The notes beneath the pieces were generated by a model that ran no database searches, was not told the origin of the DNA, and saw only the letters and a program-made list of their open reading frames with translations. A stretch of 5,372 nucleotides of DNA from Pseudomonadota bacterium (GTDB lineage: Bacteria; Pseudomonadota; Gammaproteobacteria; Acidithiobacillales; Acidithiobacillaceae): the NCBI GenBank assembly GCA_021827445.1, contig JAKAVW010000224.1, positions 1-5,372 on the forward strand. Direction: 5' to 3'. Shown here one piece after another: positions 1 through 5,372 of this stretch. Position 1 is the stretch's first letter, and each line of letters starts with the position of its first letter. The position numbers and the translations under genes are program-made.

Positions 1-78
1 CTGCGGGGAAGCCAATTCGGTAACGTGGCCCTGCCGACCGATGCGAGGTATAGATCAGCAGCGGGTCAGGCGATAGGA
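1..78. other. Non-coding tail downstream of trbJ, no gene start seen
   Basis: This stretch follows the trbJ stop codon on the minus strand. No ATG or GTG reads leftward within it, and the single TTG (at 15) has no convincing Shine-Dalgarno sequence, so the next gene of the operon must begin outside the window. I see no rho-independent terminator: the only inverted repeat (TCGGT at 17-21, ACCGA at 37-41) is 5 bp with a 15-nt loop and no U-tract. Transcription therefore probably continues into further transfer genes to the left. That is an inference from the absence of a stop signal. Confidence 0.55.
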
Positions 79-819
79 TTACGGCAAAAGACTGGGATTA
101 TTCGTGCCGCCGGAGAAGAGACTGTTCGCAGCCTCCTGCGAAGACACATTCTTCTGTGCCTTCTCCTGCCGCTGATACGCCAGTACCGCGTCTTGCCCGG
201 CCATGGTGATCTGCTCCAGTTGCTGGATCGACTTGGTGGTCACGTTGGCCGCAGCCACGGCGGCGGCGGCGACCTGTTCCCGACCCTGAGCGGACTGCGC
301 AGCATTCTGAATTGTCTGCATGGACGAGTCCTGAGTGGCGAAGTTTGCCGCCGCCAAGTGCTGGGACTGCAAGGCGTCTTCCATGTCGGTGTTGGTCGTC
401 TGGTTCCAGTTGGCGTATACAGAGGACAGGTTCTGGATCGAGTTGCCAGCGCCCTGATATTCCTGAGCCAGTTGAGACCCGATGTTCTGGCCAGCGTAAC
501 CTAACGCCTGTGCTTGACTATAAATGGACGAGAGCTTCTGGATGGAACCCACCAGCGGATTCCAGATCTGTGCGAACGTGGCCGCCGGCATATTCAGAGT
601 GTTGGTCACCATGTTCTGGTAACGCTCAATGTCGTTAGTGTACATGCTGATCTGCGTCGAGACCTCTTGCGCCTGCTTGGCCAACTGCTGGACTGCCGTA
701 GCCTCCTGAATGATTTGCTGGGGGAACGTGGCACCGGCGACTTCGCCGCTGGCGAAAGCCGATGTGGACACCATTGCCAACGTGGCACTCATCGCCAGTA
801 CACAGATTTTCTTTTTCAT
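79..819 (-). CDS. trbJ: TrbJ/VirB5-family conjugal transfer protein (pilus tip/periplasmic)
   Basis: A 246-residue exported protein of the P-type conjugative secretion system. VirB5/TrbJ proteins act in the periplasm and at the tip of the conjugative pilus, in pilus assembly and recipient contact. Residues 1-23 form a signal peptide: a basic MKKK start, a hydrophobic core, and an AFA site before S24. The mature protein is predicted to be almost wholly helical and is rich in Ala, Gln, Asn and Ser. Its N-terminal part (about 28-75) has the TrbJ-style pattern of a Gly-Ala-Thr start, a heptad-like QQIIQEATAVQQLAKQ stretch and a QISMYTNDIERYQNM segment. A second helical region spans about 145-225. 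The only cysteine, C6, lies in the signal peptide, so the mature protein has no disulfide. Start choice is clear: ATG at 819 has an AGGAG sequence 8 nt upstream, and the stop of the preceding gene lies 3 nt away. Family assignment rests on pattern and operon position; VirB5-type sequences diverge fast. Confidence 0.83.
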   Translation of the reverse strand: MKKKICVLAMSATLAMVSTSAFASGEVAGATFPQQIIQEATAVQQLAKQAQEVSTQISMYTNDIERYQNMVTNTLNMPAATFAQIWNPLVGSIQKLSSIYSQAQALGYAGQNIGSQLAQEYQGAGNSIQNLSSVYANWNQTTNTDMEDALQSQHLAAANFATQDSSMQTIQNAAQSAQGREQVAAAAVAAANVTTKSIQQLEQITMAGQDAVLAYQRQEKAQKNVSSQEAANSLFSGGTNNPSLLP

Positions 820-822
820 GGG

Positions 823-1815
823 TTATACTCCTGAAGCCATTTGTTGTGTAACCTGGTTGGCGATGCTTGCAAATTGCGCGACATCAGGGGTCACCGGAGC
901 CAGATAATTGGCTACCTGCGGAAGATCCGAGCCGAGGGCTGCGACCAGATTCACCCGAGTCGTGTAAGGGGAACTGAAAAAGGGCGTGGCTGTGGGCAGG
1001 CTCCACGTTGACCCGCCTTCCACGGACTGTAATGCTGTGGACATAGAGGGTTCATCCGTGACCGCTTGCTGTATCCCGGAGAGAATCGGCGCATCCGAGA
1101 TTTCCGGAATGTTGGCCGATCCGGTTGGGCACACATCTACCAGTCGGGCGAGCCCTTGTGCTGGTAACAGGTTCCCCGCCCATCCAATCGGAGCGCCATC
1201 TGACGGGCCGGGCATCCACTGCACGGCTGTCAGATTCGGATAGGAACCCATGCCCGCCTGCCAATTGTGGATGGGCAATGGCGTAAAGCCGGAATTGGGG
1301 CCCATCGCTGCGGATATTTGCGATCCAAGGCCGTTCAACAACGCGCTGAGCGCCTTGCCAGACTGTTCGCTTTCTGCCAATTCGGACTGTAGCTGGGTTG
1401 CATCGCTGGGCGCCTGCTTGGATACCTCCGCTTCCATCAGGTTGGTGGCGTCCTCATCCCACTGCACGGACAGGATCTCCAGCGCGTAACTTTCCGCTTC
1501 CGCATCACCCGCGATGTTCAATCCGCCCGTGACCAGTTGGTCGATCTCATTATCCCAATGCACATTATGGCACTGTTCCTCAAACTCCAGTCCGGGAACC
1601 CGCACTATCGGGCCTTTTCCCGATTGACTCGCGTAATTGGCCAGCGCGCCATATGCCTGCGCCTGACTCTGCAGTTGTGGCCAGGTTTGCGCGAGCCCCT
1701 GCAGCGCCGTATTCGCGGCCTGCAAAGCCTGTAGATCGGCATTGACCCCCGCCGTGCCCACTGCCGGGGTCAGGAGCAGCGCCGCGAGCACGGCATATTT
1801 CATCGTCTTTTTCAT
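823..1815 (-). CDS. Unrecognised exported protein encoded between trbE and trbJ
   Basis: I do not recognise this 330-residue protein. Residues 1-23 look like a Sec signal peptide: MKKTMKY, then the hydrophobic AVLAALLLTPAVG, with likely cleavage near TAG/V24. The mature N-terminus (24-66) is a Gln/Ala-rich, probably helical stretch with a heptad-like look, reminiscent in composition of VirB5/TrbJ proteins. A second predicted helical block spans about 103-172. The C-terminal half (173-300) is rich in Gly, Pro, Ser and Trp and looks more like a compact beta or loop domain. There are exactly two cysteines, C82 and C229, a possible periplasmic disulfide, and seven tryptophans. No membrane segment follows the signal peptide and no lipobox is seen. 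The reading frame is open up to 1917, overlapping trbE, but ATG 1815 is chosen because AAAGGGAG lies 5 nt upstream and the signal peptide starts there. The gap from trbE is 20 nt and to trbJ 3 nt. Context suggests a periplasmic or pilus-associated transfer component; this is inference. Confidence 0.85.
   Translation of the reverse strand: MKKTMKYAVLAALLLTPAVGTAGVNADLQALQAANTALQGLAQTWPQLQSQAQAYGALANYASQSGKGPIVRVPGLEFEEQCHNVHWDNEIDQLVTGGLNIAGDAEAESYALEILSVQWDEDATNLMEAEVSKQAPSDATQLQSELAESEQSGKALSALLNGLGSQISAAMGPNSGFTPLPIHNWQAGMGSYPNLTAVQWMPGPSDGAPIGWAGNLLPAQGLARLVDVCPTGSANIPEISDAPILSGIQQAVTDEPSMSTALQSVEGGSTWSLPTATPFFSSPYTTRVNLVAALGSDLPQVANYLAPVTPDVAQFASIANQVTQQMASGV
828..832 (-). promoter_or_regulatory. 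Ribosome binding site of trbJ
   Basis: AGGAG on the minus strand lies 8 nt before the trbJ ATG. It sits inside the last codons of the upstream gene (TCA GGA GTA TAA), so ribosomes finishing that gene pass over it. This supports coupled translation and fixes the trbJ start. Confidence 0.75.
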
Positions 1816-1820
1816 GTCCA

Positions 1821-1828
1821 CTCCCTTT
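1821..1828 (-). promoter_or_regulatory. Ribosome binding site of the unrecognised exported gene
   Basis: AAAGGGAG on the minus strand lies 5 nt before ATG 1815, in the 20-nt gap after the trbE stop. It decides the start: an in-frame ATG at 1833 and others further upstream lie before or inside the end of trbE and would place extra residues ahead of a clear signal peptide. Confidence 0.7.
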
Positions 1829-1835
1829 CCCATGT

Positions 1836-4343
1836 TCAAAACAAGGTTTCCGCATGCCGTACCCAACCATCCCGGATGCTGGGCGGCAGGCACTCTTTGA
1901 GCCATGCTATCGGCCAACGATCCCCCTCCTGCACCTTCAACTCCATTACCCGCTTGACCTCACGCGGATCGGAAACACCGCAAAAAGCGAGCGCTACCGG
2001 TCCCATGCCAAACTGAATCCGGCGCTGCCCTTCGGGGGTGAACAGGTAGTAGTCCTGCTTCGGAGTGGACATGGCCAGCAATTCGATCTGCCGGTCGTTC
2101 ATCCCCATGTCGATATACAAAGGCCGCAAATTCTGACTGGTGGCTGCCTGGTTGGGCAGGAAGATTTTCGTCGGACAGGATTCCTTCAGCACTGGAAGCA
2201 GTGGGCTGTTCTTGAGATCCGCCAGCGACTGCGTGGCGAAAACGACGAGGGCATTTTTCTTCCGGAGTTCCTTTAGCCACTGCCGCAGCTTCGCCATAAA
2301 CAGTGGGTTATCCAGAAAGGTCCACGCTTCATCGAGAATGATCATGGTTGGCCGACCATCCAGCATCTGTTCGATACGATGGAAGAGATACAGCAGAACC
2401 GGAACGGTCACCAGGTGCATCGTTGGGCTGCCGTTCATCAGGTGGCTCATCTCGAACGTCATGTTCGATGCGTTAGAAAGACTCAGTCCATCCGTTTCGG
2501 CGTCGAGCAAGTCACCGGTTTGTCCGGTGAGCGTGTAATACTGCAGGGCGTCCTTGAGTTCGCGGTTCTGAATCATCTGTACAAGTGCTGTGAGCGAACG
2601 TCCAGACTCCCGAGCTAAACCGTGTACGGCATCCCGAATCGCTGTGCGCTCCGTTGATGTGATGGCCACGCCCTGCAGTGTGGCCAGGGCCTCCACCCAA
2701 TCTGCCGCAAACGCGGCCTCGGCGGGATCATCAACGTGTTGCAGGGGCGCAAAGAACAAGTCAGAAGTCGGCCCATTCAGATCATAGTGCTGACCGCGCA
2801 TTCCTTCCGTGAGCGTATAAAGGCTCATGCCTTTATCGAAGGCGATCACCCGTGCGCCATGGTAGCGTTGCCACTGTGCCGCCAGCAGTGCCAGGAGTGT
2901 ACTCTTGCCACCGCCGGTCATACCCGCAATCAAGGTGTGCCCCAGATCACCCACATGCAAATTCAAACGAAAAGGCGTATTGCCCGTGGTCGCCGCATAC
3001 AGCAATGGCGGCGCCTTCCGCCCGCCGGGCATCTTCATGAAAGGGCTTGGGCAACGCGCTTCGCCGGCCCAAATTTCCGTCTTGGGCGCGAAATCCGCAA
3101 AATTTAGCGAGTGCATCAGCGGACGCCGAATGTTCTCGTAAAGGTGACCAGGTATGCTCCCCAGGAGCGCCTCTACCGTGTTCGTCGTCTCCAAGTGCGC
3201 GATATAGCCCGCATTGTCAAAGAACTCCTTGATCGCCTTTACCCGTTCAGCCAGCACTTTTTCATTGGACGAGCGCAATACCACGGACAGCGAGAAGTTG
3301 CCGAACTTCACGGCACCCTCTCGCGCTTCGTTGACGGCCTGTTTGGCATCCAGAGCAAGGTTGACCACCGTATCGTCGGCGGCCAGTTGGCCGGGAGCTT
3401 CACCCCCTACTTTTTCAGCCAGCAGCGATTTCACGCTCTGGCGCGAACCAAACCAGCGATCCCGGATCTTTCCCATGTCCGCCACGGCATCCGCCTGATC
3501 CAGAGGCAGGAAGCGGAGCGTGTAGCGTAGCGGAAAAGGCATGCTGTGCAGATGCTCCAGCATCTCCGGAAAGGTCTGGCCGGGATAGCCCAGCGCCGTC
3601 ACCACACGAACATCTTCGCCGTCAATAGACGGTTCCAGCCCGCCCACAAAGTCATGGTGACCAAGAAACGCATCCAGGTAGGCCGGAATGCGGGGTGCGT
3701 TGACGCGGTGCGGGGAGCCGGTCAGACATTCATGTACATGGGTCAGCAGTCCGTCGGCATCCATGGCCTTCACTCGGTATCCCGACCTGAAAATGCCCAT
3801 GATCACATCGATCATCTGGCGATAACGGGCCAATATATTCTGGAACGCATCTTCACCCAACCCTTCCGTGTTTTTTCTGGCCTTTTTCTTGACCATCGCG
3901 GATACCAGTTGCATCTCGGCGTCGATAGGGGTGCGCCAGGCGATGGTGATCGCGTAGCGGCTCACATAGTGGCCCGTTTCCATTCCAAACTGCGTCCGGC
4001 GCTCGGCCTCGATGAGGCGAGACACAGGATCGCCGAATGCGCACTCGGACATATCGATGTAGTCGTCCGCAGGTTCACGAATCGCCGTAACGTGAATGCC
4101 CCAGTCCGTACCAAGACGCGAAACCGCGTTGTTCCAGATGGCAGAAAGTCCTTCCAGATCCCGTGTAGACTGGCTTTCGAGATCCGGGCCATCGTAGCGG
4201 AATCCTGTAAGCAAACTTCCGTCCTTTTGCATGGCGACGGCCATTTCCCCGGCTTCGGTCTGCCAGCCATCCAATAAAAAAGCGATATTCAGCAGATCCG
4301 GAAGACCCAGCGCTTTGTCACGGTACTGTTTCAGAGCGAGCAT
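1836..4343 (-). CDS. trbE: TrbE/VirB4-family type IV secretion ATPase
   Basis: An intact 835-residue VirB4/TrbE ATPase, close to the usual length of about 800-850. VirB4 proteins sit at the cytoplasmic face of the inner membrane, power pilus biogenesis and substrate transfer, and help extract pilin from the membrane. The N-terminal half (about 1-420) is the CagE/TrbE/VirB-type region, and the C-terminal half (about 440-835) is a RecA-like motor. Visible motifs are Walker A G474-MTGGGKST-482 with K480, an FDKG element at 502-505 downstream of it, Walker B IILDEAW at 668-674 with D671 and E672, and the ATQS motif at 703-706 (Q705) followed by a KNSPL segment, typical of the family. No catalytic residue is missing, so it should be active. 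ATG 4343 overlaps the trbD stop by one base (TAATG), and a purine-rich GGGGAAGAAG sequence in the final lysine codons of trbD can serve as Shine-Dalgarno. Separate trbD and trbE genes contrast with VirB3-VirB4 fusions known in other systems. Confidence 0.97.
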   Translation of the reverse strand: MLALKQYRDKALGLPDLLNIAFLLDGWQTEAGEMAVAMQKDGSLLTGFRYDGPDLESQSTRDLEGLSAIWNNAVSRLGTDWGIHVTAIREPADDYIDMSECAFGDPVSRLIEAERRTQFGMETGHYVSRYAITIAWRTPIDAEMQLVSAMVKKKARKNTEGLGEDAFQNILARYRQMIDVIMGIFRSGYRVKAMDADGLLTHVHECLTGSPHRVNAPRIPAYLDAFLGHHDFVGGLEPSIDGEDVRVVTALGYPGQTFPEMLEHLHSMPFPLRYTLRFLPLDQADAVADMGKIRDRWFGSRQSVKSLLAEKVGGEAPGQLAADDTVVNLALDAKQAVNEAREGAVKFGNFSLSVVLRSSNEKVLAERVKAIKEFFDNAGYIAHLETTNTVEALLGSIPGHLYENIRRPLMHSLNFADFAPKTEIWAGEARCPSPFMKMPGGRKAPPLLYAATTGNTPFRLNLHVGDLGHTLIAGMTGGGKSTLLALLAAQWQRYHGARVIAFDKGMSLYTLTEGMRGQHYDLNGPTSDLFFAPLQHVDDPAEAAFAADWVEALATLQGVAITSTERTAIRDAVHGLARESGRSLTALVQMIQNRELKDALQYYTLTGQTGDLLDAETDGLSLSNASNMTFEMSHLMNGSPTMHLVTVPVLLYLFHRIEQMLDGRPTMIILDEAWTFLDNPLFMAKLRQWLKELRKKNALVVFATQSLADLKNSPLLPVLKESCPTKIFLPNQAATSQNLRPLYIDMGMNDRQIELLAMSTPKQDYYLFTPEGQRRIQFGMGPVALAFCGVSDPREVKRVMELKVQEGDRWPIAWLKECLPPSIRDGWVRHAETLF

Positions 4344-4720
4344 TATTTCTTCTTCCCCGTAAGTTTGGATAAACCTTTGAGCAGACCACCGGACGCCGCA
4401 CTTTGCGTCTGTTCTTTGGGTGCCTTGTATTTAATCGGCGCATAAGCGCTCGCACCGCTCAGGTAAGCGGCTTGCTGACTCCAGTGCCGACGCACAACGC
4501 CCAATGCTTGTGGGTCGCGCTTGGCCAAAGAACGTAAAAACGACTGCCCTACTCCACCGACGATAATCCCCACAGGAATAAACCAGAGAGAGGTCATAAT
4601 CGGTACAGAAAGACAGGCGAACCAAAGGGCGAACGTGGCCTCCCGTTCACCGCCCGCCACCAGCATCGGCTTGGTGAGTGAGGGGTGAAGCGGTAGACGG
4701 CGGGTGTACTCCGCCGCCAT
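4343..4720 (-). CDS. trbD: TrbD/VirB3-family inner-membrane conjugal transfer protein
   Basis: A 125-residue small inner-membrane protein of the VirB3/TrbD family, which partners VirB4/TrbE at the base of the secretion channel and is needed for pilus assembly. The N-terminus shows the family signature: LPLHPSLTKPMLVAGGERE at 9-27, with the typical proline, a 'P-x-L-x-x-G-G-x-R' core and Arg26. A hydrophobic stretch at about 28-58 fits one long or two short membrane segments. After it comes the conserved-looking RDPQALGVVRRHW (68-80), normal for TrbD. The tail (about 95-125) is polar and basic, ends in GKKK, and seems longer than in many TrbD proteins. The start ATG at 4720 lies 3 nt after the trbC stop. 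No strong Shine-Dalgarno sequence is seen, so translation probably depends on coupling to trbC. Confidence 0.92.
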   Translation of the reverse strand: MAAEYTRRLPLHPSLTKPMLVAGGEREATFALWFACLSVPIMTSLWFIPVGIIVGGVGQSFLRSLAKRDPQALGVVRRHWSQQAAYLSGASAYAPIKYKAPKEQTQSAASGGLLKGLSKLTGKKK

Positions 4721-4723
4721 GTC

Positions 4724-5110
4724 TTAGAGACCTACGATGTGCAAAGCGTGGGATGCGACAAGGCCCAGAGTGCTCGCCTGCCCCATCGTGGCGCCGCCGG
4801 TGATGCTGGTGGCCAGCGATTTCGCGTTAGCCATGGCAATACCGCCAATCGTCGCACCCAGACCAATCATCATGGCCTTCTTGTGCTCGCCACCGTGCCA
4901 CCAGGCAAGGCCCGTGGCGACGACACCGCCAGCGGCGACCAGCCCGCCCATATCCTGCATACCCGTCAGGACCGTGCCCATCTGCCCGGTAATCGGAGAA
5001 AACACCCCGCCGGACGTGGATGCGAACGCCATGCCGGGAACTAAAATCATCAGGCCAGCAGCGCCGATCTTGCGAACACCGGAAAACAGAGACTTGAATT
5101 GCTTTTTCAT
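4724..5110 (-). CDS. trbC: TrbC/VirB2-family conjugative pilin precursor
   Basis: A 128-residue precursor of the major pilus subunit. VirB2/TrbC pilins are exported, cut at a signal peptide, held in the inner membrane and then polymerised into the pilus; the RP4 member is also cyclised. Residues 1-30 form a long signal peptide with a basic start (MKKQFK) and a VPGMAFA site before S31. The mature part of about 98 residues has the two-membrane-helix VirB2 plan: helix one at about 45-71 ending in a WW pair, a short charged loop HGGEHKK (72-78), and helix two at about 79-96 rich in Gly, Ala and Ile. A further hydrophobic tail follows at 115-128. ATG 5110 has GAAGGG 7 nt upstream. An in-frame ATG at 5140 is possible but its AAGGA is only 3 nt away. 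It is the first gene of the operon as seen here; trbB, often placed before it, is absent. Confidence 0.92.
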   Translation of the reverse strand: MKKQFKSLFSGVRKIGAAGLMILVPGMAFASTSGGVFSPITGQMGTVLTGMQDMGGLVAAGGVVATGLAWWHGGEHKKAMMIGLGATIGGIAMANAKSLATSITGGATMGQASTLGLVASHALHIVGL

Positions 5111-5117
5111 GCGAATA

Positions 5118-5123
5118 CCCTTC
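5118..5123 (-). promoter_or_regulatory. Ribosome binding site of trbC
   Basis: GAAGGG on the minus strand lies 7 nt before ATG 5110. It is a moderate Shine-Dalgarno match, but it precedes an ideal signal-peptide start and is better spaced than the AAGGA in front of the alternative ATG at 5140. Confidence 0.55.
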
Positions 5124-5130
5124 AGCGCGC

Positions 5131-5146
5131 GGACACTCATTTGTCC
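5131..5146 (-). promoter_or_regulatory. Small stem-loop in the trbC leader
   Basis: GGACA (5131-5135) and TGTCC (5142-5146) pair perfectly around a 6-nt loop. In the trbC mRNA the loop carries an in-frame ATG (5138-5140), and the stem takes in part of the AAGGA in front of it. The hairpin could suppress initiation there or tune translation of trbC. It is short, so it may also be chance. The lack of a U-tract argues against a terminator. Confidence 0.35.
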
Positions 5147-5151
5147 TTGCG

Positions 5152-5181
5152 GGGTATAGATCGGCGGGTTTTGGTATACCC
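5152..5181. repeat. Inverted repeat GGGTATA-N16-TATACCC, candidate operator
   Basis: Seven-base perfect half-sites at 5152-5158 and 5175-5181 lie 23 bp apart start to start, about two helical turns, in the gap between divergent genes. The right half is part of the palindrome GGTATACC. This arrangement suits a dimeric regulator acting on one or both promoters. No regulator gene is recognisable in the window, so the operator role is inferred. Confidence 0.4.
5172..5180 (+). promoter_or_regulatory. Candidate extended -10 promoter of the divergent gene
   Basis: TGGTATACC reads as an extended -10 element (TG-N-TATACC) on the plus strand. It would start RNA near 5187, about 26 nt before the ATG at 5213. 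No good -35 box stands at the right distance, as is common for extended -10 promoters. The same bases form the -10 box of the opposing promoter. Confidence 0.3.
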
Positions 5182-5200
5182 TATGGCGGAGAGCCAACAA
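5173..5200 (-). promoter_or_regulatory. Candidate promoter of the trb operon
   Basis: On the minus strand TTGTTG (5200-5195) and TATACC (5178-5173) are separated by 16 nt and resemble sigma-70 -35 and -10 boxes (4 of 6 at each). Initiation would fall near 5166, giving a leader of about 55 nt before trbC. It is the best match in the gap, but the spacing is slightly short and nothing else confirms it. Confidence 0.35.
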
Positions 5201-5202
5201 GC

Positions 5203-5207
5203 GAGGG
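5203..5207 (+). promoter_or_regulatory. Ribosome binding site of the divergent gene
   Basis: GAGGG lies 5 nt before ATG 5213. It favours this start over the in-frame ATG at 5183, which has no Shine-Dalgarno sequence and would fall upstream of the inferred RNA start. Confidence 0.55.
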
Positions 5208-5212
5208 TCGTT

Positions 5213-5372
5213 ATGCGTATTGAAAAGGCGTTCTGTGTTGAACTGGATAAGATTGTGGATATAGAGCAAGCACGAGAAGCATATTTCGCGCAAAATCCAC
5301 AGAAACGATTTACCTTTCTATGCTCCGACGAGCAATGCCGCGCAGGTAAGCCAGATGTTGTTCTTCGGGTTT
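5213..5372 (+). CDS. Start of a divergent gene of unknown function (partial)
   Basis: Only the first 53 codons are inside the window; the frame is open to the edge. The protein starts MRIEKAFCVELDKIVDIEQA and continues with a charged, soluble-looking segment containing C43-SDEQC (residues roughly 38-43) in the pattern F-L-C-x4-C. It has no signal peptide or membrane helix. A Cys pair after a hydrophobic strand could be half of a zinc-binding site, as at the N-terminus of some CoiA-like or mobile-element-linked proteins, but I cannot assign a family from this fragment. A hand count gives about 45% GC, clearly below sampled stretches of the neighbouring operon at about 60%. It diverges from trbC across a gap of about 100 bp. 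The gene is probably real: it has a Shine-Dalgarno sequence, a plausible promoter and non-random composition. Its function is unknown. Confidence 0.6.
   Translation, partial: MRIEKAFCVELDKIVDIEQAREAYFAQNPQKRFTFLCSDEQCRAGKPDVVLRV

Noticed and set aside
17..41. Inverted repeat TCGGT/ACCGA after trbJ as a terminator
   Set aside because: The stem is only 5 bp with a 15-nt loop and no U-tract.
25..504. Plus-strand open frame of 159 codons opposite trbJ
   Set aside because: It is antisense to a clear trbJ gene, has no ribosome site, and its product has no recognisable domain.
1816..1917. Upstream extension of the unknown exported gene to ATG 1917
   Set aside because: It would overlap the end of trbE by about 80 bases and bury the signal peptide. 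The Shine-Dalgarno sequence and signal peptide both point to ATG 1815.
3546..4277. Long plus-strand open frame of 243 codons opposite trbE
   Set aside because: It lies wholly antisense to the intact trbE gene, lacks a good ribosome site, and its protein is a His/Arg-rich mixture with no family-like pattern. It is a by-product of codon use on the other strand.
47..5162. Ten-base repeat GGTATAGATC at 47-56 and 5153-5162 as possible element-specific sites
   Set aside because: Two copies of a 10-mer 5 kb apart, with only loose similarity in the flanks, can arise by chance. The left copy is not near any visible promoter or gene start.
5111..5293. Upstream extension of trbC to an ATG at 5293
   Set aside because: It would run through the divergent gene and the promoter region and add 61 unrelated residues before a clear signal peptide.
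1..5372. CRISPR array, tRNA, rRNA, insertion sequence, oriT or att site
   Set aside because: No regularly spaced repeats, tRNA-like folds, transposase genes or terminal inverted repeats were seen. The region is tightly packed with transfer genes.

Overview
The window carries part of a conjugative P-type (MPF-T, VirB/Trb-like) type IV secretion operon. It reads right to left on the minus strand, with the start of an unrelated gene diverging on the plus strand at the right edge. The genes are intact, signal peptides are typical of Gram-negative proteins, and the operon is moderately GC-rich. This suggests a proteobacterial (or Acidithiobacillia-like) integrative conjugative element or plasmid. 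The exact host cannot be told from sequence alone, and no integrase, att site or replication origin is in view.

Layout in transcription order of the minus-strand operon: trbC/virB2 (pilin, 5110-4724), trbD/virB3 (inner-membrane protein, 4720-4343), trbE/virB4 (assembly ATPase, 4343-1836), an unrecognised 330-residue secreted protein (1815-823), and trbJ/virB5 (pilus-tip/minor pilus protein, 819-79). Spacing is tight: 3 nt, a 1-nt stop/start overlap, 20 nt and 3 nt. The genes are almost certainly co-transcribed and partly translationally coupled. The first 78 bases hold no gene start. The operon probably continues left of the window with genes such as trbL, trbF, trbG and trbI, but this cannot be seen here.

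The control region is about 100 bp (5111-5212), between trbC and a divergent plus-strand gene that starts at about 5213 and runs off the window. It contains an 8-bp palindrome (GGTATACC) that can serve as the -10 element of promoters in both directions. It also holds a 7-bp inverted repeat (GGGTATA-N16-TATACCC) and a small stem-loop in the trbC leader.

The genes fit one machine. TrbC is the pilus subunit, TrbD and TrbE are the inner-membrane platform and its motor, and TrbJ is a periplasmic or pilus-tip component. The main novelty is the exported two-cysteine protein encoded between trbE and trbJ, where common trb operons have nothing. A second oddity is that trbB (VirB11-type ATPase), which usually precedes trbC, is not adjacent; a divergent gene of unknown function and visibly lower GC stands there instead.
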